This document shows, piece after piece, positions 1 through 5,207 of a stretch of DNA of 7,855 nucleotides (position 1 is the stretch's first letter; each line of letters begins with the position of its first letter). Position numbers and translations under genes: made by a program. The stretch comes from Frankiaceae bacterium. GTDB lineage: Bacteria; Actinomycetota; Actinomycetes; JAFAQI01. The notes beneath the pieces are model-generated. The model did no database searches. It was not told where the DNA came from and saw only the letters and a list, made by a program, of their open reading frames with translations. The stretch is from positions 1 through 7,855 of the forward strand of contig JAVEEE010000396.1 in the NCBI GenBank assembly GCA_030840615.1, written 5' to 3'.

Positions 1-10
1 TGTCGCGGTG

Positions 11-130
11 TCAGCCGGTGATCCGCACGTAGTCGACCCACAGCCGTGCGTTTTCGCAGGTCAACGGCTTGATTGACCGTGCCCTGCCCTTCACAATGGC
101 CCGCGGGATGCCGATGCAGGCAAGGACACC
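11..130 (-). pseudogene. Possible 3' remnant of a secreted-protein gene
   Basis: Reading the minus strand from 130 down to a TGA at 13-11 gives about 39 open codons ending in NARLWVDYVRITG-stop. A tryptophan-valine-aspartate-tyrosine ending of this kind resembles the last beta strand of secreted carbohydrate-binding or glycoside-hydrolase domains. The frame is closed upstream by a TAA at 133-131. The only usual start inside it is a GTG at 94, which would give 27 residues and has no convincing ribosome binding site. If it is anything, it is the degraded end of a larger gene. Chance similarity is at least as likely. Confidence 0.15.
69..97 (+). promoter_or_regulatory. Candidate promoter for the GGDEF-EAL gene
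   Basis: TTGATT at 69-74 and CACAAT at 92-97 are separated by 17 bases, a standard −35/−10 arrangement. Transcription would begin near 104 and leave a leader of roughly 80-90 bases. The −10 lacks the usual TA at its first two positions, so this is a moderate match only. Confidence 0.25.
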
Positions 131-171
131 TTAAGAGGTAGCAGGGCATTTCGGACCCTGACGATGCATCG
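112..171 (+). other. Possible folded leader RNA upstream of the GGDEF-EAL gene
   Basis: Bases 112-118 (CGATGCA) can pair with 165-171 (TGCATCG) over seven base pairs. They enclose two small hairpins: ACCT 128-131 with AGGT 136-139, and CAGGG 142-146 with CCCTG 156-160. This gives a three-way-junction-like fold just before the start codon. The inner stems are short, the tract does not match the c-di-GMP-I riboswitch consensus, and part of the pairing arises from a local CGATGCATCG palindrome at 162-171. Function is unproven. Confidence 0.2.
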
Positions 172-192
172 AGGTACCGGTTGGGACTTGGC

Positions 193-2511
193 ATGCGTGT
201 CGGCGCTCGCAGGCGCGCAATCCTGGGCGGTGCTGCAGTCGTGAGCATCGGTTCGCTCGGCTTCGTCCTGGTTGGCGGAATCGTCACCGTCGCGGTGAAC
301 ACCGCGACGACCGTCGTCGTAGCCGTGCTGCTGATCCGCGGGCCGCGGCGAACCGATGCGTTGATGCGCACGCGACTGCTGCTGCTCGGGGCACTTGGGA
401 CGGCGATTCTCTCGGGTGTCGCCGTGCTCGCCTACCGGCTTGCTACCGGCGACGCGCCGCCACATCCCTGGCTCTCGGATGCGATAAGCATCTGCTACGT
501 ACCGCTGACCGTCGTCGGACTCCTGCTGATCCCGTCCTCGTCACGGCGGGCAGGTGTCCGGCCTCGTGCCGTCGCAGACGGTGCGTTGGCCGCCTCATCT
601 CTGTGGTACCTGTTGCTGGCCGTTGGTGTCGCCGGTCATCTTCGCCAGCTCGGCGAAGGATTCTGGGCGCAGGCCATCACCCTCGCGTATCCGATCGGCG
701 ACGTCTTCGTCGTGTCGACGGCGCTCGTCGTCATTGCGTACTGCGCGATGCCCGCCCAGCGGATGGTGCGCTGGATCGCGTTGGGACTGTCGCTCGTCGC
801 CGCGCAGGACATCTGGTCGGCGCTTTCCGGGCAAGATCGTCGCATCGCGACTGTCGTTCTGCCGCTGATGTTCCAGTTGGGTTTGTTGTTGCTCGCCCTG
901 GCGGCAGCCAGACCAGCGGTGTCGGCCATCGCGGATGCTGCCGAGCCCAACCGTTCCGCGCGTCTGCTCGGCGCATTGCCGTTCCTTCCGCTAGCCGCCT
1001 GCGTAGTGGCAACGACGCGGATGGTCGTGATCGGGGCCGGCATGCCCAGCGCGCAGGTGCTACCCGCCTTGTTGGTGGCGGTGGCTCTGATGGCTCGGCA
1101 GTGGACCAGCTCGCACGACAAACTGCGCCTCGTCTCTCAGTTGTTGCGGCGTGAACAGGAGCTGGAAGGAGCCTTGCGGCTGGACGACCTCACCGGGCTG
1201 GCCAACCGCGTCGGGTTCATCGAACGACTGCAACGCGCGCTCGCTGCGCCGGACCAGTGGCCGGTCACACTCGCGGTGCTGGACCTCAACGACTTCAAGC
1301 TCATCAACGACAACCACGGGCACCACGTCGGCGACGAGATGTTGCAGCAGGTCGCACGCCGTCTGCGCCAGACTGTCCGCGGCGGCGACATGGTGGTGCG
1401 GCTTGGTGGAGACGAGTTCGCGGTCCTCACCACGGGCAGTTGGGGCGGTGCCGGCGACAGCCTGGGAAGGCGGCTGCTGACCTGCTTCGACTCGCCAGTG
1501 ACAGTCGATGGGCGCCGCTTCGAGATGACGGTCAGCGTCGGCATCGTCACTGCCCGACCGGACGACAACGCCGCAGCGCTACTGGCCCATGCTGACGCGG
1601 CGATGTACCAGGCGAAGGAGCGCAAGGACCGCGGCAGTCACGTCGAAGTGCTCGGGGCGGACAACCGTCACTCCACTGTCCGGCGGCTGCGCATTCGCGA
1701 GGACATCGGCTCCCCGTCGTTCCAGGACTTCTTCGTCGCCTATCAGCCCGTCGTCGACTTGGCCACCGGTCGCATTCGCGGCATGGAAGCGTTGATGCGT
1801 TGGCGCCATCCGGAGCTCGGGTTGATCCCACCGGATGAGTTCATTCCGCTGGCCGAGCAGGCCGGCACGATCGGAGTTCTCGGAGAACGCGTATTGGACA
1901 CCGCTGTCGCAGACCTCGCGCGGCTGGCGGCGATCCGGCCACACCACCGCCTCGCCATCGGCGTCAACGTCTCGCCTCGCCAGCTCACCGACCCGACATT
2001 CGTCGAGCACGTTCTCGGGCTGATCCGCCTGCACGGCCTGACGCCTGACCAGCTGGTGCTGGAAGTGACCGAACAAGCCTTCGAGGCCGACCTGACTTCG
2101 GTGGCTGCCACGGTCGACGCACTGGCCACAGCCGGCGTCTCGGTAGCCGTCGACGACTTCGGCACCGGGTACTCCTCGCTGCGCTACCTGCAGCACCTGC
2201 GGCTCGAAGTCATGAAAATCGACCGCAGCTTCGTCGCCGAGATCCCCTCGGTTCGAGGCTCGCAGCTCGTCTCGTCCATCGCGACGATGGGTACGGCGCT
2301 CGGGCTGCAACTCGTGGCCGAGGGGATCGAGAACCTCGATCAGCTTCGCGTTCTCCAGTCGTTCAACTGCGAGCTCGGCCAGGGTTACCTGTTCAGCCCG
2401 CCGGTGCCGATCGAAGAGTTCGAACAGCTGATCACGACGGGGCACGTGTATCCGCTCGGAGACGGCGACGCCGCGCCGCTGGTGCCGACACCCCGCCCGG
2501 CCGCGGCCTAG
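193..2511 (+). CDS. Membrane GGDEF–EAL c-di-GMP cyclase/phosphodiesterase
   Basis: This is a c-di-GMP turnover enzyme anchored in the membrane. Numbering from the TTG at 181, residues 10-310 hold about nine or ten hydrophobic segments. A helical linker follows (around 315-335), then a GGDEF domain opening with DDLTGLANR, then an EAL domain to about 755. The cyclase signature GGDEF is intact at 409-413, with the product-inhibition I-site RGGD at 400-403, five residues upstream. The EAL domain keeps EAL (536-538), NVSPRQL, the glutamate of LEVTEQ, DDFGTGYSSL (from 658), the lysine of MKID, AEGIE and QGY. Both catalytic activities may therefore be present. No PAS, GAF or receiver domain is visible, so the signal probably enters through the membrane part. 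The start is uncertain: ATG 193 has GGGA six bases upstream, while TTG 181 has GAGG six bases upstream and would add four residues. The gene converges on the tRNA gene that follows. Confidence 0.93.
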   Translation: MRVGARRRAILGGAAVVSIGSLGFVLVGGIVTVAVNTATTVVVAVLLIRGPRRTDALMRTRLLLLGALGTAILSGVAVLAYRLATGDAPPHPWLSDAISICYVPLTVVGLLLIPSSSRRAGVRPRAVADGALAASSLWYLLLAVGVAGHLRQLGEGFWAQAITLAYPIGDVFVVSTALVVIAYCAMPAQRMVRWIALGLSLVAAQDIWSALSGQDRRIATVVLPLMFQLGLLLLALAAARPAVSAIADAAEPNRSARLLGALPFLPLAACVVATTRMVVIGAGMPSAQVLPALLVAVALMARQWTSSHDKLRLVSQLLRREQELEGALRLDDLTGLANRVGFIERLQRALAAPDQWPVTLAVLDLNDFKLINDNHGHHVGDEMLQQVARRLRQTVRGGDMVVRLGGDEFAVLTTGSWGGAGDSLGRRLLTCFDSPVTVDGRRFEMTVSVGIVTARPDDNAAALLAHADAAMYQAKERKDRGSHVEVLGADNRHSTVRRLRIREDIGSPSFQDFFVAYQPVVDLATGRIRGMEALMRWRHPELGLIPPDEFIPLAEQAGTIGVLGERVLDTAVADLARLAAIRPHHRLAIGVNVSPRQLTDPTFVEHVLGLIRLHGLTPDQLVLEVTEQAFEADLTSVAATVDALATAGVSVAVDDFGTGYSSLRYLQHLRLEVMKIDRSFVAEIPSVRGSQLVSSIATMGTALGLQLVAEGIENLDQLRVLQSFNCELGQGYLFSPPVPIEEFEQLITTGHVYPLGDGDAAPLVPTPRPAAA

Positions 2512-2526
2512 ACTTCGCCGGCGAGC

Positions 2527-2602
2527 TGGCGCGCTCGGAGGGACTCGAACCCCCAACCTCTTGATCCGTAGTCAAGTGCTCTATCCGTTGAGCTACGAGC
2601 GC
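2527..2602 (-). tRNA. tRNA-Arg (anticodon ACG)
   Basis: The minus strand folds as a complete 76-base tRNA. The seven-pair acceptor stem is GCGCTCG with CGAGCGC, and the D arm is GCTC/GAGC. The anticodon stem CTTGA/TCAAG carries the loop CTACGGA, so the anticodon is ACG (2569-2567), which reads CGN arginine codons after A34 is converted to inosine. The T arm contains TTCGAGT. The discriminator base is G, and the CCA tail is encoded (2529-2527). The gene lies 30 bases downstream of the propeller lipoprotein gene on the same strand. No clear promoter of its own is visible in that gap, so it may be co-transcribed or use a promoter inside the lipoprotein gene. Confidence 0.97.
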
Positions 2603-2632
2603 CTGGCCTGCCGCAGCGGGCCGGGAGCAAGA

Positions 2633-3580
2633 CTACCGGAGGGCGGCGGGGTCGATTTCCTCGAGCGCGGTGCCGCGGAAGTCGACCGTCCAGAGCTTTC
2701 CGGCCCAGCCGGCGAGCACGAACGGGTTGGTCAACCCGGTCGCCCAGCTGCCCAGCTGCTTGCCAGTCTTCGGGTCGATCTCGTGCAGTTCGCCGTTGGC
2801 ATCGGGCACCCAGACGACGCCGTTGACCACGTCACCGTCGTTCGGCGCGCCGGCCAGCGGTACCGCCTCGAGCTGTCGCCCCGACCGCGGGTCGATGCGC
2901 ACCAGCTGATCGGCGTCCGACACCCACAGCTGCCCGTCGCCCCAAGCCGTCCACGACGGGTTCGCGTCGAGCTTCGACATCCGCACCTTCAACGTCTCCG
3001 TGTCGATCCGCGCCAAGGTGCCGTCGATCATGCTGGTGGCCCACACGGCGCCGCCGGCCGGTGCGATGCCGACCGGGCTGTTGCCAACGTCGATCGCCGT
3101 GGTCTTGCGCGTCTTGGCGTCGATGCGGGTAACGGTGTCGTCGCCGTAGTTGGTCACCCAGGCTGCACCGGCCGCGAAGGTGACGTCGTACGGCGCCGCA
3201 CCCACCTTCACCGTCGTAGCCGCGTTTGTCGTCGGGTCGATGCGCGTGACGGAGTCACCGCCGTAGTTCTCGACCCACACCGCGCCACCACCGACGGCGA
3301 TGCCGCACGGCGACCGTCCCGTCTGCACCCTCGCGAGCACTTTGCGCGTCGCCGGATCGATGCGCAGTTCGACATCGTCGCCGTAGACGCTCACCCAAAT
3401 CGATCCGAAGCCGCCCTCGACCGCGCACGGCTTCGATCCGACGGTGAGCTTTGCCAGCACGTACGCCGGAGGGCCGGTTGCGGTCGGTGTCGTTGCCGGC
3501 CCCGGTGACGAGGCAGACCCCGAGCAGGCAGCGAGGACAAGCATCGCTCCGGCCAGGAGGCCGGCGCGCGTCCTTCGCAT
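2633..3580 (-). CDS. Seven-bladed YVTN/Vgb-like beta-propeller lipoprotein
   Basis: This is a predicted exported lipoprotein of 315 residues. The first 19 residues form a lipoprotein signal: MRRTR, a hydrophobic stretch, and the lipobox LAAC with the acylated cysteine at 19. A Ser/Pro/Thr-rich spacer follows to about residue 38. The rest is seven repeats of roughly 40 residues, each of the pattern V-G-x-x-P … G-x-x-W-V … V-x-R-I-D-P-x-T. This indicates a seven-bladed propeller of the YVTN/virginiamycin B lyase-like group. Cysteines 52 and 92 occupy the same position in blades 1 and 2. No His/Glu pattern of an active streptogramin lyase was recognised, so a binding or scaffolding role outside the membrane is more likely than catalysis. 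ATG 3580 is chosen because a GAGGGGG tract lies about eight bases upstream; GTG 3595 would add five residues. The gene diverges from the MarR gene, and a tRNA lies downstream. Confidence 0.85.
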   Translation of the reverse strand: MRRTRAGLLAGAMLVLAACSGSASSPGPATTPTATGPPAYVLAKLTVGSKPCAVEGGFGSIWVSVYGDDVELRIDPATRKVLARVQTGRSPCGIAVGGGAVWVENYGGDSVTRIDPTTNAATTVKVGAAPYDVTFAAGAAWVTNYGDDTVTRIDAKTRKTTAIDVGNSPVGIAPAGGAVWATSMIDGTLARIDTETLKVRMSKLDANPSWTAWGDGQLWVSDADQLVRIDPRSGRQLEAVPLAGAPNDGDVVNGVVWVPDANGELHEIDPKTGKQLGSWATGLTNPFVLAGWAGKLWTVDFRGTALEEIDPAALR

Positions 3581-3618
3581 CTCCGACCCCCTCACGAGCC
3601 CCGGTTGACTGCGTCGCG

Positions 3619-3647
3619 AAGTTATTGCGAATTCGCAGTATCAGCAA
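3619..3647 (-). promoter_or_regulatory. Candidate promoter of the propeller lipoprotein gene
   Basis: On the minus strand TTGCTG (3647-3642) and TAACTT (3624-3619) are 17 bases apart. Transcription would begin near 3612, giving a leader of about 30 bases that contains the GAGGGGG ribosome binding site. The palindrome at 3623-3640 fills the spacer, so a bound dimer would block RNA polymerase. Confidence 0.4.
3623..3640. promoter_or_regulatory. Palindromic operator, probable MarR-family site
   Basis: TATTGCGAATTCGCAGTA is an 18-base palindrome with a single mismatched pair (3625/3638). Its 12-base core, 3626-3637, is perfect. The outer pair 3621/3642 also matches, extending the symmetry to 22 bases with two mismatches. 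It is AT-richer than its surroundings and sits between the divergent lipoprotein and MarR genes. MarR dimers typically bind 16-20-base palindromes in such positions, often repressing their own gene and the divergent one. Confidence 0.6.
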
Positions 3648-3656
3648 GGGTCGAGT

Positions 3657-3662
3657 TAGAAT
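3657..3662 (+). promoter_or_regulatory. −10 element of a probable leaderless MarR transcript
   Basis: TAGAAT fits the actinobacterial −10 pattern TANNNT. It ends seven bases before the GTG at 3670, so transcription would begin on or next to the start codon. The region around 3634-3639 shows no good −35 match. That region lies inside the palindrome, which is consistent with control by a bound regulator. Confidence 0.4.
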
Positions 3663-3669
3663 CGTGATC

Positions 3670-4131
3670 GTGGCGTTGAGGCACCGCGGTCCGCTCCTGC
3701 TTGCCTATGCGCTGTTCCAGCAGACTGCGCGCCTTCTCGACGAGCACATGGACATGTCGCGGATGGCCGGCGGTTCGTTCGCGGTCTACAGCGTCATCGG
3801 CGCAGAGGGTCCCGCCACCCCGAGCCGGCTCGCCGACATCCTCGGCATGCCACCCACGTCGTTGTCCTACGTGCTGCGCCGGATGCACGAGCTTGGTCAC
3901 CTGCGCCGGGTTCGCAACCCCGCTGATGGTCGGTCGGTGCTCGTCGAGCTGACCGCCAAGGGACGTCGGGTGCTCGCCGACGCCCTCGGCGGATTCCTCG
4001 CCGCCATCACCGCGTTCCGCGCCGAGCTCGACGTCGACGAGCCCGAGCTGCTCCGACACCTCGAAGCCATGTCGGGTGCGCTCAGTCGCGCGACCGACGC
4101 GTCCGCTGCCGCCGACCGCGACGTGAGCTGA
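3670..4131 (+). CDS. MarR-family transcriptional regulator
   Basis: This is a 153-residue winged helix-turn-helix regulator of the MarR type, the usual family length. After an N-terminal dimerisation helix (LLLAYALFQQTARLLDEHM) comes the DNA-binding part. GPATPSRLADILGMPPTSLSYVLRRM forms the helix-turn-helix, and RRVRNPADGRSVLVELTAKG forms the wing, with the conserved aspartate and arginine. C-terminal helices complete the dimer interface. No cysteine is present in the product, so a thiol-based redox switch like that of OhrR is unlikely; a small-molecule ligand is more probable. GTG 3670 is preferred because TAGAAT lies seven bases upstream, which suggests leaderless initiation. GTG 3664 would add two residues and has only a weak AAGGG 13 bases upstream. 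The divergent lipoprotein gene and the shared palindrome suggest that it controls that gene and itself. Confidence 0.88.
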   Translation: MALRHRGPLLLAYALFQQTARLLDEHMDMSRMAGGSFAVYSVIGAEGPATPSRLADILGMPPTSLSYVLRRMHELGHLRRVRNPADGRSVLVELTAKGRRVLADALGGFLAAITAFRAELDVDEPELLRHLEAMSGALSRATDASAAADRDVS

Positions 4132-4146
4132 CGCCGGCCCCAGCGC

Positions 4147-4806
4147 TCAGGCCAAAGCCCCGACGGTCAGCGCCATGAGCAGCCGGCGGCGACAGTCCAG
4201 CACGGCCGCGAGCCGGTTCATCTCAGTCGCGGTGAACCGGATCGCGTAGGGACGGACCGCCATCAGCACGAACGACGGGCGCGGCGCGTCCGGAGCCGCC
4301 AGCACCCAAACCCCCGAGCCGCCATCGCCGGACAGCGACCCCCGAAGCGGCTCGGGGGCGACATCGACCCGCTGCACCACTGGCCAGCCCCGGCGGATCG
4401 CGGCGAGGCCGATCGGCCACTGGGCGGCTTCGGCGCTCGTGAACACATGCACGGGGTCGATCCCGGTGAGCAGGCCGACGCCCGTCGCGAGCGCGCTCTT
4501 GCGGTTGGGCCGCTCGAGGGTCGCGGTCACCCACGTCAGGGCCGTCACCGCCGGATCGCCGCGCATGTCGCACGGGCCGACGGACAGCAGCAACGCGCCG
4601 GCGGCCGCGAGCGAGCGCTCGAGCTCGGCTGTGGCCAGCGGCTCGGCTGCGTGGACGACGATCTCGTCGACCGCGCGCGGGCCTTCGACCTCGTGGATGG
4701 AGACCTCGACGACGTTCAGGCCCTCGGCGGCGAGCACCCGGCTGACCGCGGCCAGCGCACCCGGATGGTCGGGCAGCTCGATGCGCAGCCGCGCGAAGAC
4801 CATCAT
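4147..4806 (-). CDS. ACT-domain protein with unassigned C-terminal half
   Basis: This is a predicted cytoplasmic protein of 219 residues. Residues 3 to about 75 form an ACT domain, the amino-acid-binding regulatory fold. It begins ARLRIELPDHPGAL, followed by a helix and the EGLNVVEVSIHEVEG strand region, with the usual D-x-P-G-x-L loop at 13-18. Residues 85-219 contain no catalytic motif that I recognise. The ending, with FVLMAVRP followed by FTATEMNRLAAVL, resembles the last part of a GAF-like sensor domain, but this is weak. Uncharacterised actinobacterial ACT proteins of about this size and layout are known. ATG 4806 overlaps the TGA of the upstream RAM-domain gene in an ATGA, so the two are probably translationally coupled. 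A second ATG follows directly at 4803. The stop is 15 bases from that of the convergent MarR gene. The likely role is amino-acid sensing; the target is unknown. Confidence 0.8.
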   Translation of the reverse strand: MMVFARLRIELPDHPGALAAVSRVLAAEGLNVVEVSIHEVEGPRAVDEIVVHAAEPLATAELERSLAAAGALLLSVGPCDMRGDPAVTALTWVTATLERPNRKSALATGVGLLTGIDPVHVFTSAEAAQWPIGLAAIRRGWPVVQRVDVAPEPLRGSLSGDGGSGVWVLAAPDAPRPSFVLMAVRPYAIRFTATEMNRLAAVLDCRRRLLMALTVGALA

Positions 4807-5021
4807 CGGACCGGCCGGCACACGCACAGCCGCGCCAGCCCGTCGATCCGGCGTACCGCATCGAGCACCCGGCGCCCGTCGTCCTGGCCGTGCACCTCCG
4901 CATGACCGATGACGTCGTAGGGGCCCGACGTAACGGCTGCGCCGACCACCCCGGGGATGGTCGAGACCGCGGCGGCCACCGCCTCGGCGGTGCCGATATC
5001 GGCCTGCAGCAGGAGGATCAC
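4803..5021 (-). CDS. Stand-alone Lrp/AsnC ligand-binding (RAM) domain protein
   Basis: This 72-residue protein corresponds to the effector-binding domain of Lrp/AsnC regulators without the helix-turn-helix. It starts directly with the first beta strand (MILLLQADIG), then a helix, then IPGVVGAAVTSGPYDVI, where IPGV (22-25) and GPYDVI (33-38) are the family signatures. A second helix (GRRVLDAVRRIDGLAR) and a last strand (LCVCRPV) complete the alpha-beta sandwich. Such stand-alone domains form oligomers and bind amino acids. They may act alone or with full-length Lrp proteins. The start is GTG 5021, the first start in the frame; no good Shine-Dalgarno sequence precedes it. The next gene begins within its stop codon, pairing two different amino-acid-binding folds in one operon. 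Confidence 0.82.
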   Translation of the reverse strand: MILLLQADIGTAEAVAAAVSTIPGVVGAAVTSGPYDVIGHAEVHGQDDGRRVLDAVRRIDGLARLCVCRPVR

Positions 5022-5066
5022 CGGACGAAGTCTGCGCCGCTTCGGTCACGGTCGGTTTTCCGCCAT

Positions 5067-5082
5067 GCAACAGCTGTGTTGC
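5067..5082. repeat. Inverted repeat upstream of the RAM–ACT operon
   Basis: GCAACA (5067-5072) and TGTTGC (5077-5082) are perfect inverted copies around a four-base centre. The site lies about 46-61 bases upstream of the RAM gene's GTG and about 40 bases before the Hsp20 promoter. It could be an operator for the minus-strand operon. No promoter could be placed convincingly around it. Confidence 0.35.
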
Positions 5083-5120
5083 GTCACCTCGACTCGTCGG
5101 CCCAGCTGGCAACGACCAGG

Positions 5121-5142
5121 ACTTGCAAAAGTATTGGCAGGT
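5121..5142. promoter_or_regulatory. Imperfect inverted repeat over the Hsp20 promoter, HAIR-like
   Basis: The 22-base tract is symmetric about 5131/5132 with seven of eleven pairs matching. Its half-sites contain CTTGCAA (5122-5128) and TTGGCAGG (5134-5141). The size and the CTTG start of one arm recall the HspR element HAIR (CTTGAGT-N7-ACTCAAG), though the sequence differs. It covers the −35 hexamer and part of the spacer. An HspR-like gene follows hsp20, which makes autorepression plausible. Confidence 0.4.
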
Positions 5143-5152
5143 TTTCTATTAT
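5123..5152 (+). promoter_or_regulatory. Promoter of the hsp20–merR operon
   Basis: TTGCAA (5123-5128) and TATTAT (5147-5152) are 18 bases apart and lie in the most AT-rich stretch of the window. Transcription would begin near 5159, leaving a leader of about 49 bases before the ATG. A sigma-70-type housekeeping promoter under repressor control would fit an HspR-type circuit. Confidence 0.55.
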
Positions 5153-5191
5153 CTCTTCATCAGCAATGCGGGCGATGGCTCGCCAGTTCTC

Positions 5192-5199
5192 AGGAGGTG
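5192..5199 (+). promoter_or_regulatory. Strong ribosome binding site of hsp20
   Basis: AGGAGGTG is a full match to the 16S rRNA anti-Shine-Dalgarno sequence, placed eight bases before the ATG at 5208. It is the best site in the window. It decides the start against the longer open frame that begins upstream. Confidence 0.85.
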
Positions 5200-5207
5200 T
5201 AGGCACC

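Noticed and set aside
100..180. c-di-GMP-I (GEMM) riboswitch before the GGDEF–EAL gene
   Set aside because: Fragments such as CAGGCAAGG and GGTAGCAGGG recall the consensus, but the GGACGCAAAGCC tetraloop-receptor arm is absent and the tract is too short.
1579..2556. Minus-strand open frame of 325 codons under the EAL domain
   Set aside because: It is a shadow of the GGDEF–EAL gene, common in high-GC DNA. No recognisable fold or start signal.
2527..2602. tRNA-Arg as an integration site for a mobile element
   Set aside because: No integrase gene and no second copy of the tRNA 3' end were seen in the window, so there is nothing to support an attachment site.
2561..3508. Long plus-strand open frame of 315 codons
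   Set aside because: It runs antisense to the propeller lipoprotein gene. Its translation is rich in Arg, Gly, Val and His without domain structure, while the minus strand shows a signal peptide and seven clear repeats.
3451..3669. Upstream extension of the MarR gene
   Set aside because: It would overlap the signal-peptide region of the divergent lipoprotein gene and the operator. The added residues are low-complexity, and the MarR family length fits the GTG at 3670.
4124..4150. Bidirectional terminator between marR and the ACT gene
   Set aside because: TGAGC and GCTCA can pair around the converging stop codons, but the stem is five pairs with a long GC-rich loop and no T tract on either strand.
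4804..5112. N-terminal extension of the ACT-domain gene to 5112
   Set aside because: The added 102 residues are Arg/Gly-rich and overlap the RAM-domain gene in another frame. The ACT fold begins exactly at ATG 4806, which also gives the ATGA overlap.
5152..5197. RNA thermometer masking the hsp20 ribosome binding site
   Set aside because: TCTCTT at 5152-5157 can pair with AGGAGG, but it lies upstream of the predicted transcription start near 5159. The only hairpin inside the leader (5171-5184) does not cover the site.
4890..5207. Upstream extension of hsp20
   Set aside because: It crosses the promoter and the divergent RAM gene. AGGAGGTG before ATG 5208 and the family's usual N-terminus fix the shorter start.
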